Assembly (NCBI RefSeq): GCF_008933165.1
Contig: NZ_WBVQ01000002.1
Coordinates: 953,569-1,017,568, forward strand
Source: Phaeocystidibacter marisrubri
GTDB taxonomy: Bacteria > Bacteroidota > Bacteroidia > Flavobacteriales > Schleiferiaceae
DNA: 64,000 bases
Direction of reading: 5' to 3'
Below the pieces are notes generated by a model. That model saw only the letters and a list, made by a program, of their open reading frames with translations. It made no database searches and was not told the origin of the DNA. How positions within the stretch are numbered: the stretch's first letter is position 1; every line of letters starts with the position of its first letter. The translations under genes and the position numbers were made by a program. Below are positions 55,055-63,942 of the stretch, one piece after another.

Positions 55055-57568
55055 TTATTCAGAGTCTAGTAGCACTTTGAGCTGGCTTTCCCATCTTTTG
55101 CGCTCATTCAACTCTTCTTCAGATAAATCTGGGTTTTGAAGTTCACGTTGAACTCCGGCTCTAGCGATTCGAATTCCGTAATTAAAATAGCCCTCTGCAT
55201 TTGAGTTGCCGCTTTGAATCTCACGAGTCACGGAGTAAACGCGCTGGAAGTCGGATTCGTTCAATTGAATCATATATTTTGGCAACCACAAGTGAATAGA
55301 CGGTTGACGTTCTACCCCGGCAGTGTTCAAATAGCCGATTACTTGATCTGGTGTTGAACGACTGGGATCTTGTAGCAAGGCTATGTTGATACTGGTTTCC
55401 AATCCGCCGCGAACCTTTCCTACATGCGCTCTGGCATAAGTAAGCGCTGCCGCTTCATCCAATTGTATCCAAACATCAAAAGCGCCGCTTTTAGCTTCAT
55501 AAGATGTTTCGGTTTCTGTCGCATTCGCATAGAATGCCGCATCACCCTCTCCGTATACCTCATGCCAAATTTCATAGGCTTTGGATCGAATGGCGGTGTT
55601 TTCATCTGTCAACAATGCACGAACTTCACTCTTCACCTTGTTGGCCTCAACAGAATCCAATTCTGGAACTTTGCGAAGTGACATCATTCGAATGGCATGG
55701 AAATCATCCTTCAAACAAATGCGAACAATGGTACCCATTCTAACCACATTGGTGCTGAACAAGGCTTCCACAGCTTCATAGCGATCCAACATGCGCGGAC
55801 CATTCGCCAATTGGTGCAATAAGAAATCTGCAGGTTTGTTGTCTTGTATATCCGCCAACAAGTATTGCTGCGCATCGAAGTGCACCAAGAATGGTTTCGA
55901 CATCACGTCAAAGCGGAACTCTTGAACTTCTCGATCTACAATAATATCATAGGTTTTCACACCCAAACTGGTATGAACATCCACTTGAACAGGAAGACGA
56001 TAAAGCGGCACTTCCGACAAGTCTTGGGTCTGTGTAACCGTCATGATCTGTTGGCCTGATTCTCTATCGTATTTGTGTTCAATCTGAAGAATAGGGTGAC
56101 CTTTAGCCAAGAACCATTGGTTGAAGAACCAGTTTAAATCCAATCCAGAAACTTTCTCGAAAGCTAGTCGCAGGTTGTGAATTTCCACTGATTGATATCG
56201 ATTGTCTTCCAAGTAAACGCGAAGCCCTTCAAAGAAAGCCTCATCTCCCAAAATGGTGCGAAGCATGAGAAGTACTCTACCTCCTTTGGCATAGGAATGT
56301 CCATCAAACATTCCCAAAACCGATTCGTAATCGTAACGAATGAGGTCAACGCTCTTGCCTCGATTATACTCGCGGAAATATCCTCGAAGGTCGTTGTACG
56401 AATGCCAAGCTCCTTCGTCTTCACCGTACATGTGCTCTTTCCATAGCACTTCACCATAGGTGGCAAAAGACTCATTGAGGGGAAGGTTGGCCCAAGATTC
56501 ACACGTCACCAAATCACCAAACCAGTGGTGGAACATCTCGTGACTCACAACGTCTTCTCCCGTTCCATCTGCCCAAGAAAGACTATCACCGTACATGAAA
56601 TCGCCAAAAATGACTCCTGTTGTGTTCTCCATCGCTCCGCTCACATATTCGCGAACGGTGATTTGATCGTACTTCTGCCAAGGGTAGGGAGTACCGAGAA
56701 TTTCGGAGAAAAAGGTGAGCATTTCTGTGGTGTGTGGATACACCTTACGTGCAACATTTGCATATTCTGGCTCCACATAATAATTCACAGGGATGCCATT
56801 CCACTCATCCGATTGCGAGGCGAACTCACCTACGGCCATCATGACCAAGTAAGGAGCGTGCGGCTGATCCATCAACCAAAAATCTGTACGAGTACCATTG
56901 GAGTTGTTAGTGGTAAAATCCAAACGACCATTGGAAACCGTAGTGTAGCTCTTCGGCACAGTGATGGCTATCTCGTGTGTCATACGCTCATTCGGCTGAT
57001 CTACCGTTGGGAACCAAACCGAATTGCTAGCGGGCTCCCCTTGGGTCCACACTTGTGGCATCCACCCATTTTCATCGTGAGTGGGGTTGATAAAGTACAA
57101 TCCCTTCGCTTCCGTAATGGCAGCTCCACCTTCCACCTCCAATTCATTCGGCTTTGAAACGTAAACGATCTTCACCTTCATCGATTCCGAACGATTTAGC
57201 GTTTTACCGGCTGCAATCTTCAAGGTGCGACCATCATACTCGTAACCCAAGGTTTTATTCCTTCCCCCTCCAGATTCCGCAATCGATTTGATCTCCATGC
57301 CTTGAGCATCGAGAACAAAAGTGTCGAGTTCATAGAAATAAGGCTTCAGGGTGAGAACCGCTTCACCATTGAGGTATTGATGTTCCCAATCAAAGGAAAC
57401 CTTCAAATCCATGTGAACAACGTCGGTTGTACGGGGTGCTGAAGCGTGATAAACTGCTGTGTTCTCTTCTTTCGAAGCTGTGATGCTTACTTCTTCAATT
57501 TCTGCACTCTGTCCATTGGCGAAAAGACTCGCGGTAAACAAAGTGACTAGGAGGGTGTTCTTCTTCAT
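55055..57568 (-). CDS. M1 family metallopeptidase (aminopeptidase N-like)
   Basis: An 837-residue exported aminopeptidase. Signal peptide about 1-20 (ending ANGQ). The exopeptidase motif GAMEN (311-315) and the zinc motif HEMFHHW (His343, Glu344, His347) with Glu366 (NLPLNES) are intact. It would remove N-terminal residues from peptides in the periplasm. The region 630-837 is helical, similar to the C-terminal domain of M1 enzymes. A TAATTTTC box (57589-57596) is 20 nt before the ATG, back to back with the box of the biotin carrier gene. Confidence 0.93.
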   Translation of the reverse strand: MKKNTLLVTLFTASLFANGQSAEIEEVSITASKEENTAVYHASAPRTTDVVHMDLKVSFDWEHQYLNGEAVLTLKPYFYELDTFVLDAQGMEIKSIAESGGGRNKTLGYEYDGRTLKIAAGKTLNRSESMKVKIVYVSKPNELEVEGGAAITEAKGLYFINPTHDENGWMPQVWTQGEPASNSVWFPTVDQPNERMTHEIAITVPKSYTTVSNGRLDFTTNNSNGTRTDFWLMDQPHAPYLVMMAVGEFASQSDEWNGIPVNYYVEPEYANVARKVYPHTTEMLTFFSEILGTPYPWQKYDQITVREYVSGAMENTTGVIFGDFMYGDSLSWADGTGEDVVSHEMFHHWFGDLVTCESWANLPLNESFATYGEVLWKEHMYGEDEGAWHSYNDLRGYFREYNRGKSVDLIRYDYESVLGMFDGHSYAKGGRVLLMLRTILGDEAFFEGLRVYLEDNRYQSVEIHNLRLAFEKVSGLDLNWFFNQWFLAKGHPILQIEHKYDRESGQQIMTVTQTQDLSEVPLYRLPVQVDVHTSLGVKTYDIIVDREVQEFRFDVMSKPFLVHFDAQQYLLADIQDNKPADFLLHQLANGPRMLDRYEAVEALFSTNVVRMGTIVRICLKDDFHAIRMMSLRKVPELDSVEANKVKSEVRALLTDENTAIRSKAYEIWHEVYGEGDAAFYANATETETSYEAKSGAFDVWIQLDEAAALTYARAHVGKVRGGLETSINIALLQDPSRSTPDQVIGYLNTAGVERQPSIHLWLPKYMIQLNESDFQRVYSVTREIQSGNSNAEGYFNYGIRIARAGVQRELQNPDLSEEELNERKRWESQLKVLLDSE

Positions 57569-57588
57569 ATCATCTCATGTAGAGCGGC

Positions 57589-57606
57589 GAAAATTAAGTA
57601 TTTTTG
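57589..57606. promoter_or_regulatory. two back-to-back -7 boxes in a 42-bp divergent spacer
   Basis: Minus-strand TAATTTTC (57589-57596, aminopeptidase) and plus-strand TATTTTTG (57599-57606, biotin carrier, then ATGC and ATG) are 2 bp apart. The plus -7 box fits the 4-nt leaderless pattern. Confidence 0.5.
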
Positions 57607-57610
57607 ATGC

Positions 57611-58117
57611 ATGCTGAAGATTCAATCCAACGATAAAACATACGAGGTTGTACCAAACCGCCAAAATGCAGCGGCAGGAACGATCAACGGTAAGGAGTAC
57701 ACAATGGACATTGCAAGTCAGGATGGCGGGCGATTTAACGTGCGTTACGGCGACGGTTCATTTGAGGTTGAACTCCATGATTTTGATGCTGAAACCAAAA
57801 CGGCAATCCTCGCTGTAAACGGTATCATGCATGAGATGACGATGCAAGACGACATGGACTTGTTGCTCGACAAATTGGGCATGAGCGATGCGCTCGTTCA
57901 AAAAGTAGGCGACGTAAAAGCTCCAATGCCTGGACTTGTATTGGACATTCGTACTTCCATTGGTGCAGAAGTAGCAGAAGGCGATCCTCTTCTCGTTCTA
58001 GAAGCAATGAAGATGGAGAACGTTCTCAAATCACCAACCGCGGGTATTATCAAAAGCATATCGGTAGAAAAGGGTCAGGCCGTAGAAAAAAATCAGATCC
58101 TACTTTCATTTGAATAA
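57611..58117 (+). CDS. biotin carboxyl carrier subunit
   Basis: A 168-residue protein with a biotinyl domain (about 100-168). EAMKMEN (Lys134 is the biotin site) sits in the beta hairpin, with KAPMPGLVLDI as the first strand. The N-terminal 95 residues form the usual extra domain of Bacteroidota acyl-CoA carboxylase carrier subunits. It would carry carboxylate between a biotin carboxylase and a carboxyltransferase, but neither partner gene is in the window. The mRNA may be leaderless (4 nt). The DUF4399 gene follows after 10 bp. Confidence 0.9.
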   Translation: MLKIQSNDKTYEVVPNRQNAAAGTINGKEYTMDIASQDGGRFNVRYGDGSFEVELHDFDAETKTAILAVNGIMHEMTMQDDMDLLLDKLGMSDALVQKVGDVKAPMPGLVLDIRTSIGAEVAEGDPLLVLEAMKMENVLKSPTAGIIKSISVEKGQAVEKNQILLSFE

Positions 58118-58127
58118 TCACAACTAT

Positions 58128-58619
58128 ATGAAGTTTCAAACACTCACATTGGCTGCTGTTGTAGCCATGATGGCATCTTGCAGCAATGCAGATTCTAACA
58201 ACGAAGTATCAACAGAAGAGGCTCCAGCGATGGAGGAGGCTACGTCAACGAACATGCAGTCTGACGATCCACTCGCGTACGAAGAAGGCGCTCGTGTATT
58301 CTTCATGACTCCAACGGCTGGCGAGGTAGTTAGCTCACCGGTTCACGTGGACATGGGAGCTGAGAACATCGAAGTGGTTCCTGCGGGAGAGTTGTCTTAC
58401 AACACCGGTCACCACCACATCATCATCAACAAAGGACACATCTCTAAAGGTGAAACGGTTCCTGCTGATGAACAGCACATTCACTACGGTCAAGGTCAGG
58501 TTGAAACCGAACTCGAACTAGAGCCGGGCAACTACACATTGACCCTACAATTTGCCAATGGCTTGCACCAGAGTTACGGTGAAGCCCTCAGTGAAACTAT
58601 TGAGATTACGGTAGAGTAA
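58128..58619 (+). CDS. DUF4399 lipoprotein
   Basis: A 163-residue lipoprotein from the ATG at 58128 (signal ends AMMASC). An acidic, low-complexity stretch (about 20-45) follows, then a DUF4399 domain: RVFFMTPTAGEVVSSPVHVDMGAENIEV, then TGHHHIIINK and QHIHYGQGQVETELELEPGNYTLTLQFAN. The conserved His residues suggest a metal or small-ligand site; the family has no assigned function. It lies 10 bp after the biotin carrier gene; a start at 58110 would overlap it and lacks the signal at its N-terminus. Confidence 0.87.
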   Translation: MKFQTLTLAAVVAMMASCSNADSNNEVSTEEAPAMEEATSTNMQSDDPLAYEEGARVFFMTPTAGEVVSSPVHVDMGAENIEVVPAGELSYNTGHHHIIINKGHISKGETVPADEQHIHYGQGQVETELELEPGNYTLTLQFANGLHQSYGEALSETIEITVE

Positions 58620-58625
58620 AAAAAG

Positions 58626-58642
58626 GCCCCGCGATGCGGGGC
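58626..58642 (+). terminator. intrinsic terminator after DUF4399 gene
   Basis: GCCCCGC and GCGGGGC pair around GAT, followed by eight T residues; also useful to the convergent thioesterase gene. Confidence 0.93.
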
Positions 58643-58703
58643 TTTTTTTTGGTTATTCATTTATGGCACCATGCTTTTCGCTCCTACTATTGTCAAAAGT
58701 TCC

Positions 58704-59093
58704 CTAATCCTTTACCCTATCCTTTGCATATTCAATCTTTGTCTTGCCGTGCGGAGTGGGCTTTCCATCTTCTCCCACATTCACAAAGACCATCTTGTCA
58801 ATTTGAAGAATGGTTTTTTGCGTGAGTTTGTTGCGGACCTCTACTTGGATGGTAAGTGAGGTGGTTCCAAAATGCGTGGCCACCATTCCCAATTCAATGA
58901 TATCTCCTTGAACGGCTGATGAAACAAAGTTGATCTCTGAAATGTATTTCGTCACGACACGCACATTGTCCAATTGAATATGGGCGTAAATGGCTGCCTC
59001 TTCATCAATCCACCTAAGTAAGCTACCGCCAAAGAGGGTTCCATTGGGATTAAGGTCTTCTGGTTTGATCCATTTTCTGGTATGAAAGCGCAT
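58704..59093 (-). CDS. acyl-CoA thioesterase (hotdog fold)
   Basis: A 129-residue single-domain hotdog thioesterase of the YciA/BFIT-like group. PNGTLFGGSLLRWIDEEAAIYA holds the catalytic Asp, and the conserved TKYISEINF and GDIIELGMVATHFGTTSL are typical. It would hydrolyse acyl-CoA in the cytoplasm. TACCTTTG (59111-59118, perfect) lies 17 nt before the ATG. No operon partner. Confidence 0.92.
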   Translation of the reverse strand: MRFHTRKWIKPEDLNPNGTLFGGSLLRWIDEEAAIYAHIQLDNVRVVTKYISEINFVSSAVQGDIIELGMVATHFGTTSLTIQVEVRNKLTQKTILQIDKMVFVNVGEDGKPTPHGKTKIEYAKDRVKD

Positions 59094-59178
59094 ATTCTAC
59101 GTGTTTTATTCAAAGGTACTCCATCCTAGATCGAACCAAACATGATATCAATCAGGGTGATGCACGAATAGATGGAGT

Positions 59179-60672
59179 TTAATCCAATGCTGCCGTCTCT
59201 TCGGCTCGCACACTCATAATCTGCTTGAGCTTCAGATAGGCTGAGTGGCGTGAAGGTGTCCAACTGGGCCAACCGGAATCTTCATACTGCCGAAGAAACC
59301 TCATCGTTCGATCGTCAAGCTTCGCCATAAAAGATTCATAGTCATTGCTCACCCAACGGGTCGTGTTGGATGAATGCGCCGTTAATTGTTGTTGAATGAC
59401 GTCTAGGTTTTCATAGAGGATAGGAAAAGCATCGGGCTCCAAGTCCAAGTAGTAATCCACATCCACCTCGTTAGCTACAGGATGATTCAAATTGTGAATC
59501 GCCGTCCATCGATTCCAAGGTACGATTGCGCAAACTCCCAAAAGCAACAGTGTGAAAGCCGAGGTCCTTCTCGTCACCCAAGCCAAAGAATACAGACGAT
59601 TAATCTTGAAAATTACAGCCAGTAAAGCGGCGAACAAGACGGTTGTAAAAATCAGCACTCCCAATCGCAGCGGTGCCAAACCGTGAAACCCGATGTAGTG
59701 AAGCGTTCGAATAGCTACAGAAATCGTGAGGATGATATTCTGAATGGTCCAAAGAGATGCAAGCTGCACAAGGCGTTTATTCGCGGGGTAGTAATTCAAA
59801 TTTCCACGGAAGAAATACAGCAGAATTGCAGCGGAAATCATAGTAATGAAGATGAGATAGCTCACTCCATGATGGACGAATTCCTTCAAACTGAACTGAT
59901 CGGCCACATAGAACTGAAACCAAACCCACTTCACATCAATAAAATTCGCCACCGCGAAGAGGATATTCAGCATAGCGAAAAGGACTACGGCAATCTGGTA
60001 TTCCATTTTCAAATCGAGCATCTTCCCTTCATACCGCCTCTTCTTTCTGTATAAAGTATTCGAAGAATTTAAGGCGAAAATCTCGTGACGCTTTCCCAAA
60101 ATCGCCCATCGAACGAGGAACAATCCCAACACCATAAACGCAACCCAGGTAGTATTGATACCCTCAAACCAATTCGCGAAATGAGCAAAACTGGCATGAT
60201 GCATTTCTTTAAAAATGGGATTGCCATTCACAAACAGAGCATAGAACACGACAAATATGGCAACAGGTACGGCCGCAATGGTCACCTTCCTAAAGACCGG
60301 GAATCTCCGCCTTTGAGCGCGGGGAACTTCCGGCAACGCAGGGTGCCACGTATTCAATGAGAAAAACGAGAGTACACTGTTAAAGCCATTCTCAAGTACT
60401 GAAGATTGTTGATTGGCGATATACCCTGCGTAGGTCACGAATGTGAGAAACATGGCAACCACACTAAAGACGCTGTGGAAAGACAAAAGCCCTACAATAG
60501 ATGCGAGATAAGGCAGCAAATAGAGCCACTCATCAACGCCAAGCGGCTTAGCCTTTCGGAGGAAGAGTAAACTGGATGCCGAAAAGATGATCCCATTGAT
60601 TCCAATACCCTCATTCCAAAAGAGAATATGGTAAGCGATTAAGAAGCCAAGGTAGGTGAGTTGACGTTTCAT
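59179..60672 (-). CDS. DUF4173 multi-pass membrane protein
   Basis: A 497-residue integral membrane protein with about 12 hydrophobic segments. The segments around RTLHYIGFHGLAPLRLGVLIFTTVLFAA and YLIFITMISAAILLYFFRG match the DUF4173 family (also called DUF4153-like), common in Bacteroidota and Firmicutes and of unknown function. The C-terminal about 110 residues are soluble and Trp-rich. The start lies 71 bp after the small ORF 60744-60902 on the same strand, which could be co-transcribed. Confidence 0.8.
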   Translation of the reverse strand: MKRQLTYLGFLIAYHILFWNEGIGINGIIFSASSLLFLRKAKPLGVDEWLYLLPYLASIVGLLSFHSVFSVVAMFLTFVTYAGYIANQQSSVLENGFNSVLSFFSLNTWHPALPEVPRAQRRRFPVFRKVTIAAVPVAIFVVFYALFVNGNPIFKEMHHASFAHFANWFEGINTTWVAFMVLGLFLVRWAILGKRHEIFALNSSNTLYRKKRRYEGKMLDLKMEYQIAVVLFAMLNILFAVANFIDVKWVWFQFYVADQFSLKEFVHHGVSYLIFITMISAAILLYFFRGNLNYYPANKRLVQLASLWTIQNIILTISVAIRTLHYIGFHGLAPLRLGVLIFTTVLFAALLAVIFKINRLYSLAWVTRRTSAFTLLLLGVCAIVPWNRWTAIHNLNHPVANEVDVDYYLDLEPDAFPILYENLDVIQQQLTAHSSNTTRWVSNDYESFMAKLDDRTMRFLRQYEDSGWPSWTPSRHSAYLKLKQIMSVRAEETAALD

Positions 60673-60743
60673 GAGTGTAGGTTTGGACTCCTAACGACCT
60701 CACAATCCGCGCTATTATCACAGGAAATGTTAAACTGACGGAA

Positions 60744-60902
60744 TTAGGCCTCTACCCACTCCCCTTCGTACACGCTCTTCTCCGCTTCAGACAAGTGCAA
60801 TGCCTTCGTCGCTTCGTAGTAATTCAACCCACTCTCCTTGCAGTAGCGCAACATTCTTCGCGTTACAAATTGATCTAAACCGCGCTCTTCTGTAGTGACC
60901 AT
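60744..60902 (-). CDS. small hypothetical protein (52 residues)
   Basis: A frame below the usual length cut-off: ATG at 60902, TAA at 60746-60744. The protein starts MVTTEERGLDQF and contains an amphipathic helical region (VTRRMLRYCKESGLNYYEAT, then ALHLSEAEKSVYEGEW). Codon use and the Arg/Glu/Ser/Tyr composition look normal. It is in line with the DUF4173 gene and may belong with it. No motif or family was recognised; it is moderately likely to be real. Confidence 0.5.
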   Translation of the reverse strand: MVTTEERGLDQFVTRRMLRYCKESGLNYYEATKALHLSEAEKSVYEGEWVEA

Positions 60903-60938
60903 AACTCACGAGTTTTAATTCAACACAAGTTTAAACTC

Positions 60939-61023
60939 TCTGTATAAAGCACGATACACAGTTGTGTTAACCGTCTGTAAAACAGGTGTTTTTGATGCAA
61001 AAGTTATTCACAGGTGTTGATAA
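60939..61023. promoter_or_regulatory. cluster of DnaA-box-like 9-mers
   Basis: TTATTCACA (61004-61012, plus) and TTATCAACA (61015-61023, minus) lie 3 bp apart, and TTATACAGA (60939-60947, minus) further left; the first matches TTATNCACA fully, the others with one mismatch. Gene direction also diverges here. An origin role is speculative. Confidence 0.25.
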
Positions 61024-61045
61024 ATCTATCCCGTGAAATAAAATC

Positions 61046-61053
61046 TACCTTTG
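61046..61053 (+). promoter_or_regulatory. -7 promoter box of the lipoprotein gene at 61078
   Basis: A perfect TACCTTTG, 24 nt before the ATG at 61078. It overlaps an alternative upstream start at 61051, which is therefore rejected. Confidence 0.6.
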
Positions 61054-61077
61054 ATCATTACCGATACTTTTTCACCG

Positions 61078-62913
61078 ATGACTCTCTTTAAAAGCCTAGC
61101 GTGCGCAGCCTTTGCACTCACTCTTTCTTCTTGCAATTCTGATGACACAACACCCTATCAAACACTTGCAGACATCGTTGAAACAGAACCCCAGAACATC
61201 TCTTTCAATGCAAATGAAGATGCAGTGATTGAAGGGCGTGAAGGAGTGGTGATTGCCATTCCGAAAGGCGGATTAATAGACAAGTATGGTGATATAGTAA
61301 CTGGACATGTTTCTGCCGTGTTAGTAGAAGCCCTAACCCCATCAAGCCAGATCTTGCATGAATTGGCACTTTCAAGAGGTGACGAAGGATTCGAGAACAT
61401 CGGCGCCATTCAATTGACTTTTACCTCTAATGGAAGTGAAGTATTCATCAATCCTAAGAATCCGGTTTACGCTGAAATTCCATCGACAGAAGTAGGACGT
61501 GACCTTATGGTCTATTCTGGAGAACGGAAATCAAACGGAGATATCGCTTGGAAGGATTCCACGACACTACCCAACTATCTAATAAACGTTCCTTTTGAGC
61601 TGCTCACCTTCACCCCTCCTAATTTTGAAAGAACGGTTCAGGACATCATTTGTCCTTCTACTGATTCTTCCTACGTAGCCTACAACAAAGACTTACAAAT
61701 GGACGTGCTACTAACGGAAGCATGCGATGCGAAGTTCACCAAAGAAGAACTGGACAGCCTCTACTTCTCCATTGTAGGTTTCGAAGATGGATCACCGTGT
61801 TTCTATCATGACCCAGATAACGATGTGGAGTACCTAGCGTACCACCCTTGCAAACATATTCTTCCAAGATCAATCTTTACCATTCGCCAAAGTCCGTTCA
61901 ACCAGACTTTTATCGCTACCAGAGAGTTTGAACAACGACTTAAAACCATTCATCAAACTCAGAATCGAGAGTTACTCGAAATCTACATCAACAATTTAGA
62001 CAAGCACCTCTGGAAGGTAGACGAAATGGCCCATTCAAAAGCCTTAGAGCTATTTGGAGAAGAATCAGAATATTCCAAAAAGTTTCACAACTACGCCAAT
62101 GAGAAGTTAACCAATGTAGCAGATGCTCCTCTATCGGCCAAACTGCTTGCAGCTTACTACGAACGCAAACTAGACAGTTTACAGCAGCAACAGGCCCGCT
62201 TGATTCAAAAACTTCAAACCGATGTCACTCAACAAAACAAGTTGGCGGATCAAATGGTGAAACAGTACGTGACCACCGTGGTAAAAAGGAATAGATACCG
62301 TCTCAAGAAATACGGATTTACCACGACCTCTTCCATTACACTGTTAACCAAGAAAAGAGCATACGCGAGAGTGGACCCCGTAGATATCAAGGTGAAAGTA
62401 AACCATGCGGAAAACATGCATCTCATACGTTCCTACATCGTATTGAACACACCTAAATCGATATTGAAACTCAATAACCTAGGCACTGGTGAATTCTCTA
62501 GAACCATTACTGTAGATGCGTATTTCAACACTTCAACCCAAACTGGAAATCAACTGGTAACTATAGGTTTCACCGACAATACTCCGTGGTTGAATATCCA
62601 ACCTATTGAGCTTCATAAAGAAGACCAACTTATCCACATTTCTCTTGAAAAAACAAGTGATTCAGAACTGTCTTCTATTTTAAGGAAGCTTGACCAAAAG
62701 AAGGAAGAATTCAATAAGATTGAAGATGACATCAGGTATCATCTCACCATTCACGCCATGCATAGGGAACGTGAAAAACTCATCGCAGAGCAAACCCTAA
62801 TCTGCAAATTATACTGTGCCATTCACGAAGTAGAGTTCAAGAGATACGACATGGATTGGATGGATCAAGTAGACACGTATACTCAAAGTGAACTGTATAT
62901 CTCAAAACCCTAA
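61078..62913 (+). CDS. lipoprotein of unknown function with coiled-coil region
   Basis: A 611-residue lipoprotein (signal ends FALTLSSC, Cys19). Residues about 45-155 (VVIAIPKGGLIDKYGD, VSAVLVEALTPSS) have the look of a ZU5-like beta sandwich. A helical, Gln-rich coiled-coil-like region (about 360-395) and a second beta region (about 415-520) follow, then another helical tail with KEEFNKIEDDIRYH. Expected to be attached to a membrane and to project into the periplasm or outside. No enzyme motif and no confident family assignment. Confidence 0.8.
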   Translation: MTLFKSLACAAFALTLSSCNSDDTTPYQTLADIVETEPQNISFNANEDAVIEGREGVVIAIPKGGLIDKYGDIVTGHVSAVLVEALTPSSQILHELALSRGDEGFENIGAIQLTFTSNGSEVFINPKNPVYAEIPSTEVGRDLMVYSGERKSNGDIAWKDSTTLPNYLINVPFELLTFTPPNFERTVQDIICPSTDSSYVAYNKDLQMDVLLTEACDAKFTKEELDSLYFSIVGFEDGSPCFYHDPDNDVEYLAYHPCKHILPRSIFTIRQSPFNQTFIATREFEQRLKTIHQTQNRELLEIYINNLDKHLWKVDEMAHSKALELFGEESEYSKKFHNYANEKLTNVADAPLSAKLLAAYYERKLDSLQQQQARLIQKLQTDVTQQNKLADQMVKQYVTTVVKRNRYRLKKYGFTTTSSITLLTKKRAYARVDPVDIKVKVNHAENMHLIRSYIVLNTPKSILKLNNLGTGEFSRTITVDAYFNTSTQTGNQLVTIGFTDNTPWLNIQPIELHKEDQLIHISLEKTSDSELSSILRKLDQKKEEFNKIEDDIRYHLTIHAMHREREKLIAEQTLICKLYCAIHEVEFKRYDMDWMDQVDTYTQSELYISKP

Positions 62914-62958
62914 CCCTCCCTTTTCAGCACTCCGTGGGGATTTGTAAACCACGCTCCC

Positions 62959-62966
62959 TATCTTTG
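62959..62966 (+). promoter_or_regulatory. -7 promoter box of the PfkB-family gene
   Basis: A perfect TATCTTTG, 31 nt upstream of the ATG at 62998. Confidence 0.55.
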
Positions 62967-62997
62967 CCGCCGGTTTCATCCTTTAAACGATTTGAAA

Positions 62998-63918
62998 ATG
63001 AGCTTACTCATTGTGGGCACCGTGGCCTTTGATGCCATTGAAACTCCATTCGGAAAGACAGATAAGATTCTAGGCGGCGCAGCTACTTACATCGGATTGA
63101 GCGCTAGTCGCTATCTCGACAAACAGAATTTGGTTTCTGTGGTGGGCGAAGACTTCCCTCAGGAACACATGGATTTGCTTTCCAATAGAGGTGTAGATCT
63201 AGGCGGACTTCAAATCAAGAAAGGTGAAAAGACCTTCTTTTGGAGCGGAAAATACCGCAACGATATGAACACTCGCGACACACTTGACACACAGTTGAAT
63301 GTGTTGGGAACCTTTGATCCTATCGTTCCAGAAAACTACAAGGACTGTAAATACCTCATGCTTGGAAACCTTATGCCAAGCATTCAGCAACGCGTTCTCG
63401 ACCAGCTCCCTAACCGTCCAAAGTTAATTGTACTCGACACCATGAACTTCTGGATGGACAACTTTTGGGACGACTTGATCGACGCTCTTAAAAACGTAGA
63501 TGTCCTCACCATTAACGACGAAGAAGCTCGTCAGCTTTCCGGCGAATACAGCCTTGTAAAAGCCGCAAAGAAGATCTTGGGCATGGGTCCTAAGAACGTG
63601 ATCATTAAGAAAGGTGAGCACGGAGCGCTTCTCTTCAACCATAAAGAAGTATTCTTTGCTCCTGCCCTTCCGTTGGAAGAAGTGTTTGATCCAACCGGAG
63701 CGGGCGACACTTTTGCAGGTGGCTTCATCGGCTACTTGGCAAAGACAGACGACATCAGTTTTGAGAACATAAAGCGCGCCATTATTCACGGTTCTGCCAT
63801 GGCTAGTTTCTGCGTAGAAAAGTTCGGTACAGAAAGACTTCAGGGTGTAGACGAAAACGAAGTAGAAGAGCGCTTGAATGCGTTCATCGACTTGGTTCAA
63901 GTTGAGATGGCCCTTTAA
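62998..63918 (+). CDS. PfkB family carbohydrate (ribokinase-like) kinase
   Basis: A 306-residue ribokinase-family kinase. The N-terminus (GTVAFDAIETPFGK, GGAATYIGL) and the C-terminal catalytic motif DPTGAGDTFAGGFIGY (the Asp is the base) are intact; NDEEARQLSGE and IIKKGEHGALLF mark the ATP site. It phosphorylates a sugar or nucleoside with ATP; which one is unknown (adenosine or a pentose are options). The ATG at 62998 is preferred over the TTG at 62992. It is followed after 24 bp by the start of an lpxH-like gene. Confidence 0.9.
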   Translation: MSLLIVGTVAFDAIETPFGKTDKILGGAATYIGLSASRYLDKQNLVSVVGEDFPQEHMDLLSNRGVDLGGLQIKKGEKTFFWSGKYRNDMNTRDTLDTQLNVLGTFDPIVPENYKDCKYLMLGNLMPSIQQRVLDQLPNRPKLIVLDTMNFWMDNFWDDLIDALKNVDVLTINDEEARQLSGEYSLVKAAKKILGMGPKNVIIKKGEHGALLFNHKEVFFAPALPLEEVFDPTGAGDTFAGGFIGYLAKTDDISFENIKRAIIHGSAMASFCVEKFGTERLQGVDENEVEERLNAFIDLVQVEMAL

Positions 63919-63942
63919 TCAAATACTAGCGCTGCACCACGC

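Noticed and set aside
56525-57157. 210-codon plus-strand ORF
   Set aside because: Shadow of the M1 aminopeptidase gene, which has all catalytic motifs intact on the other strand.
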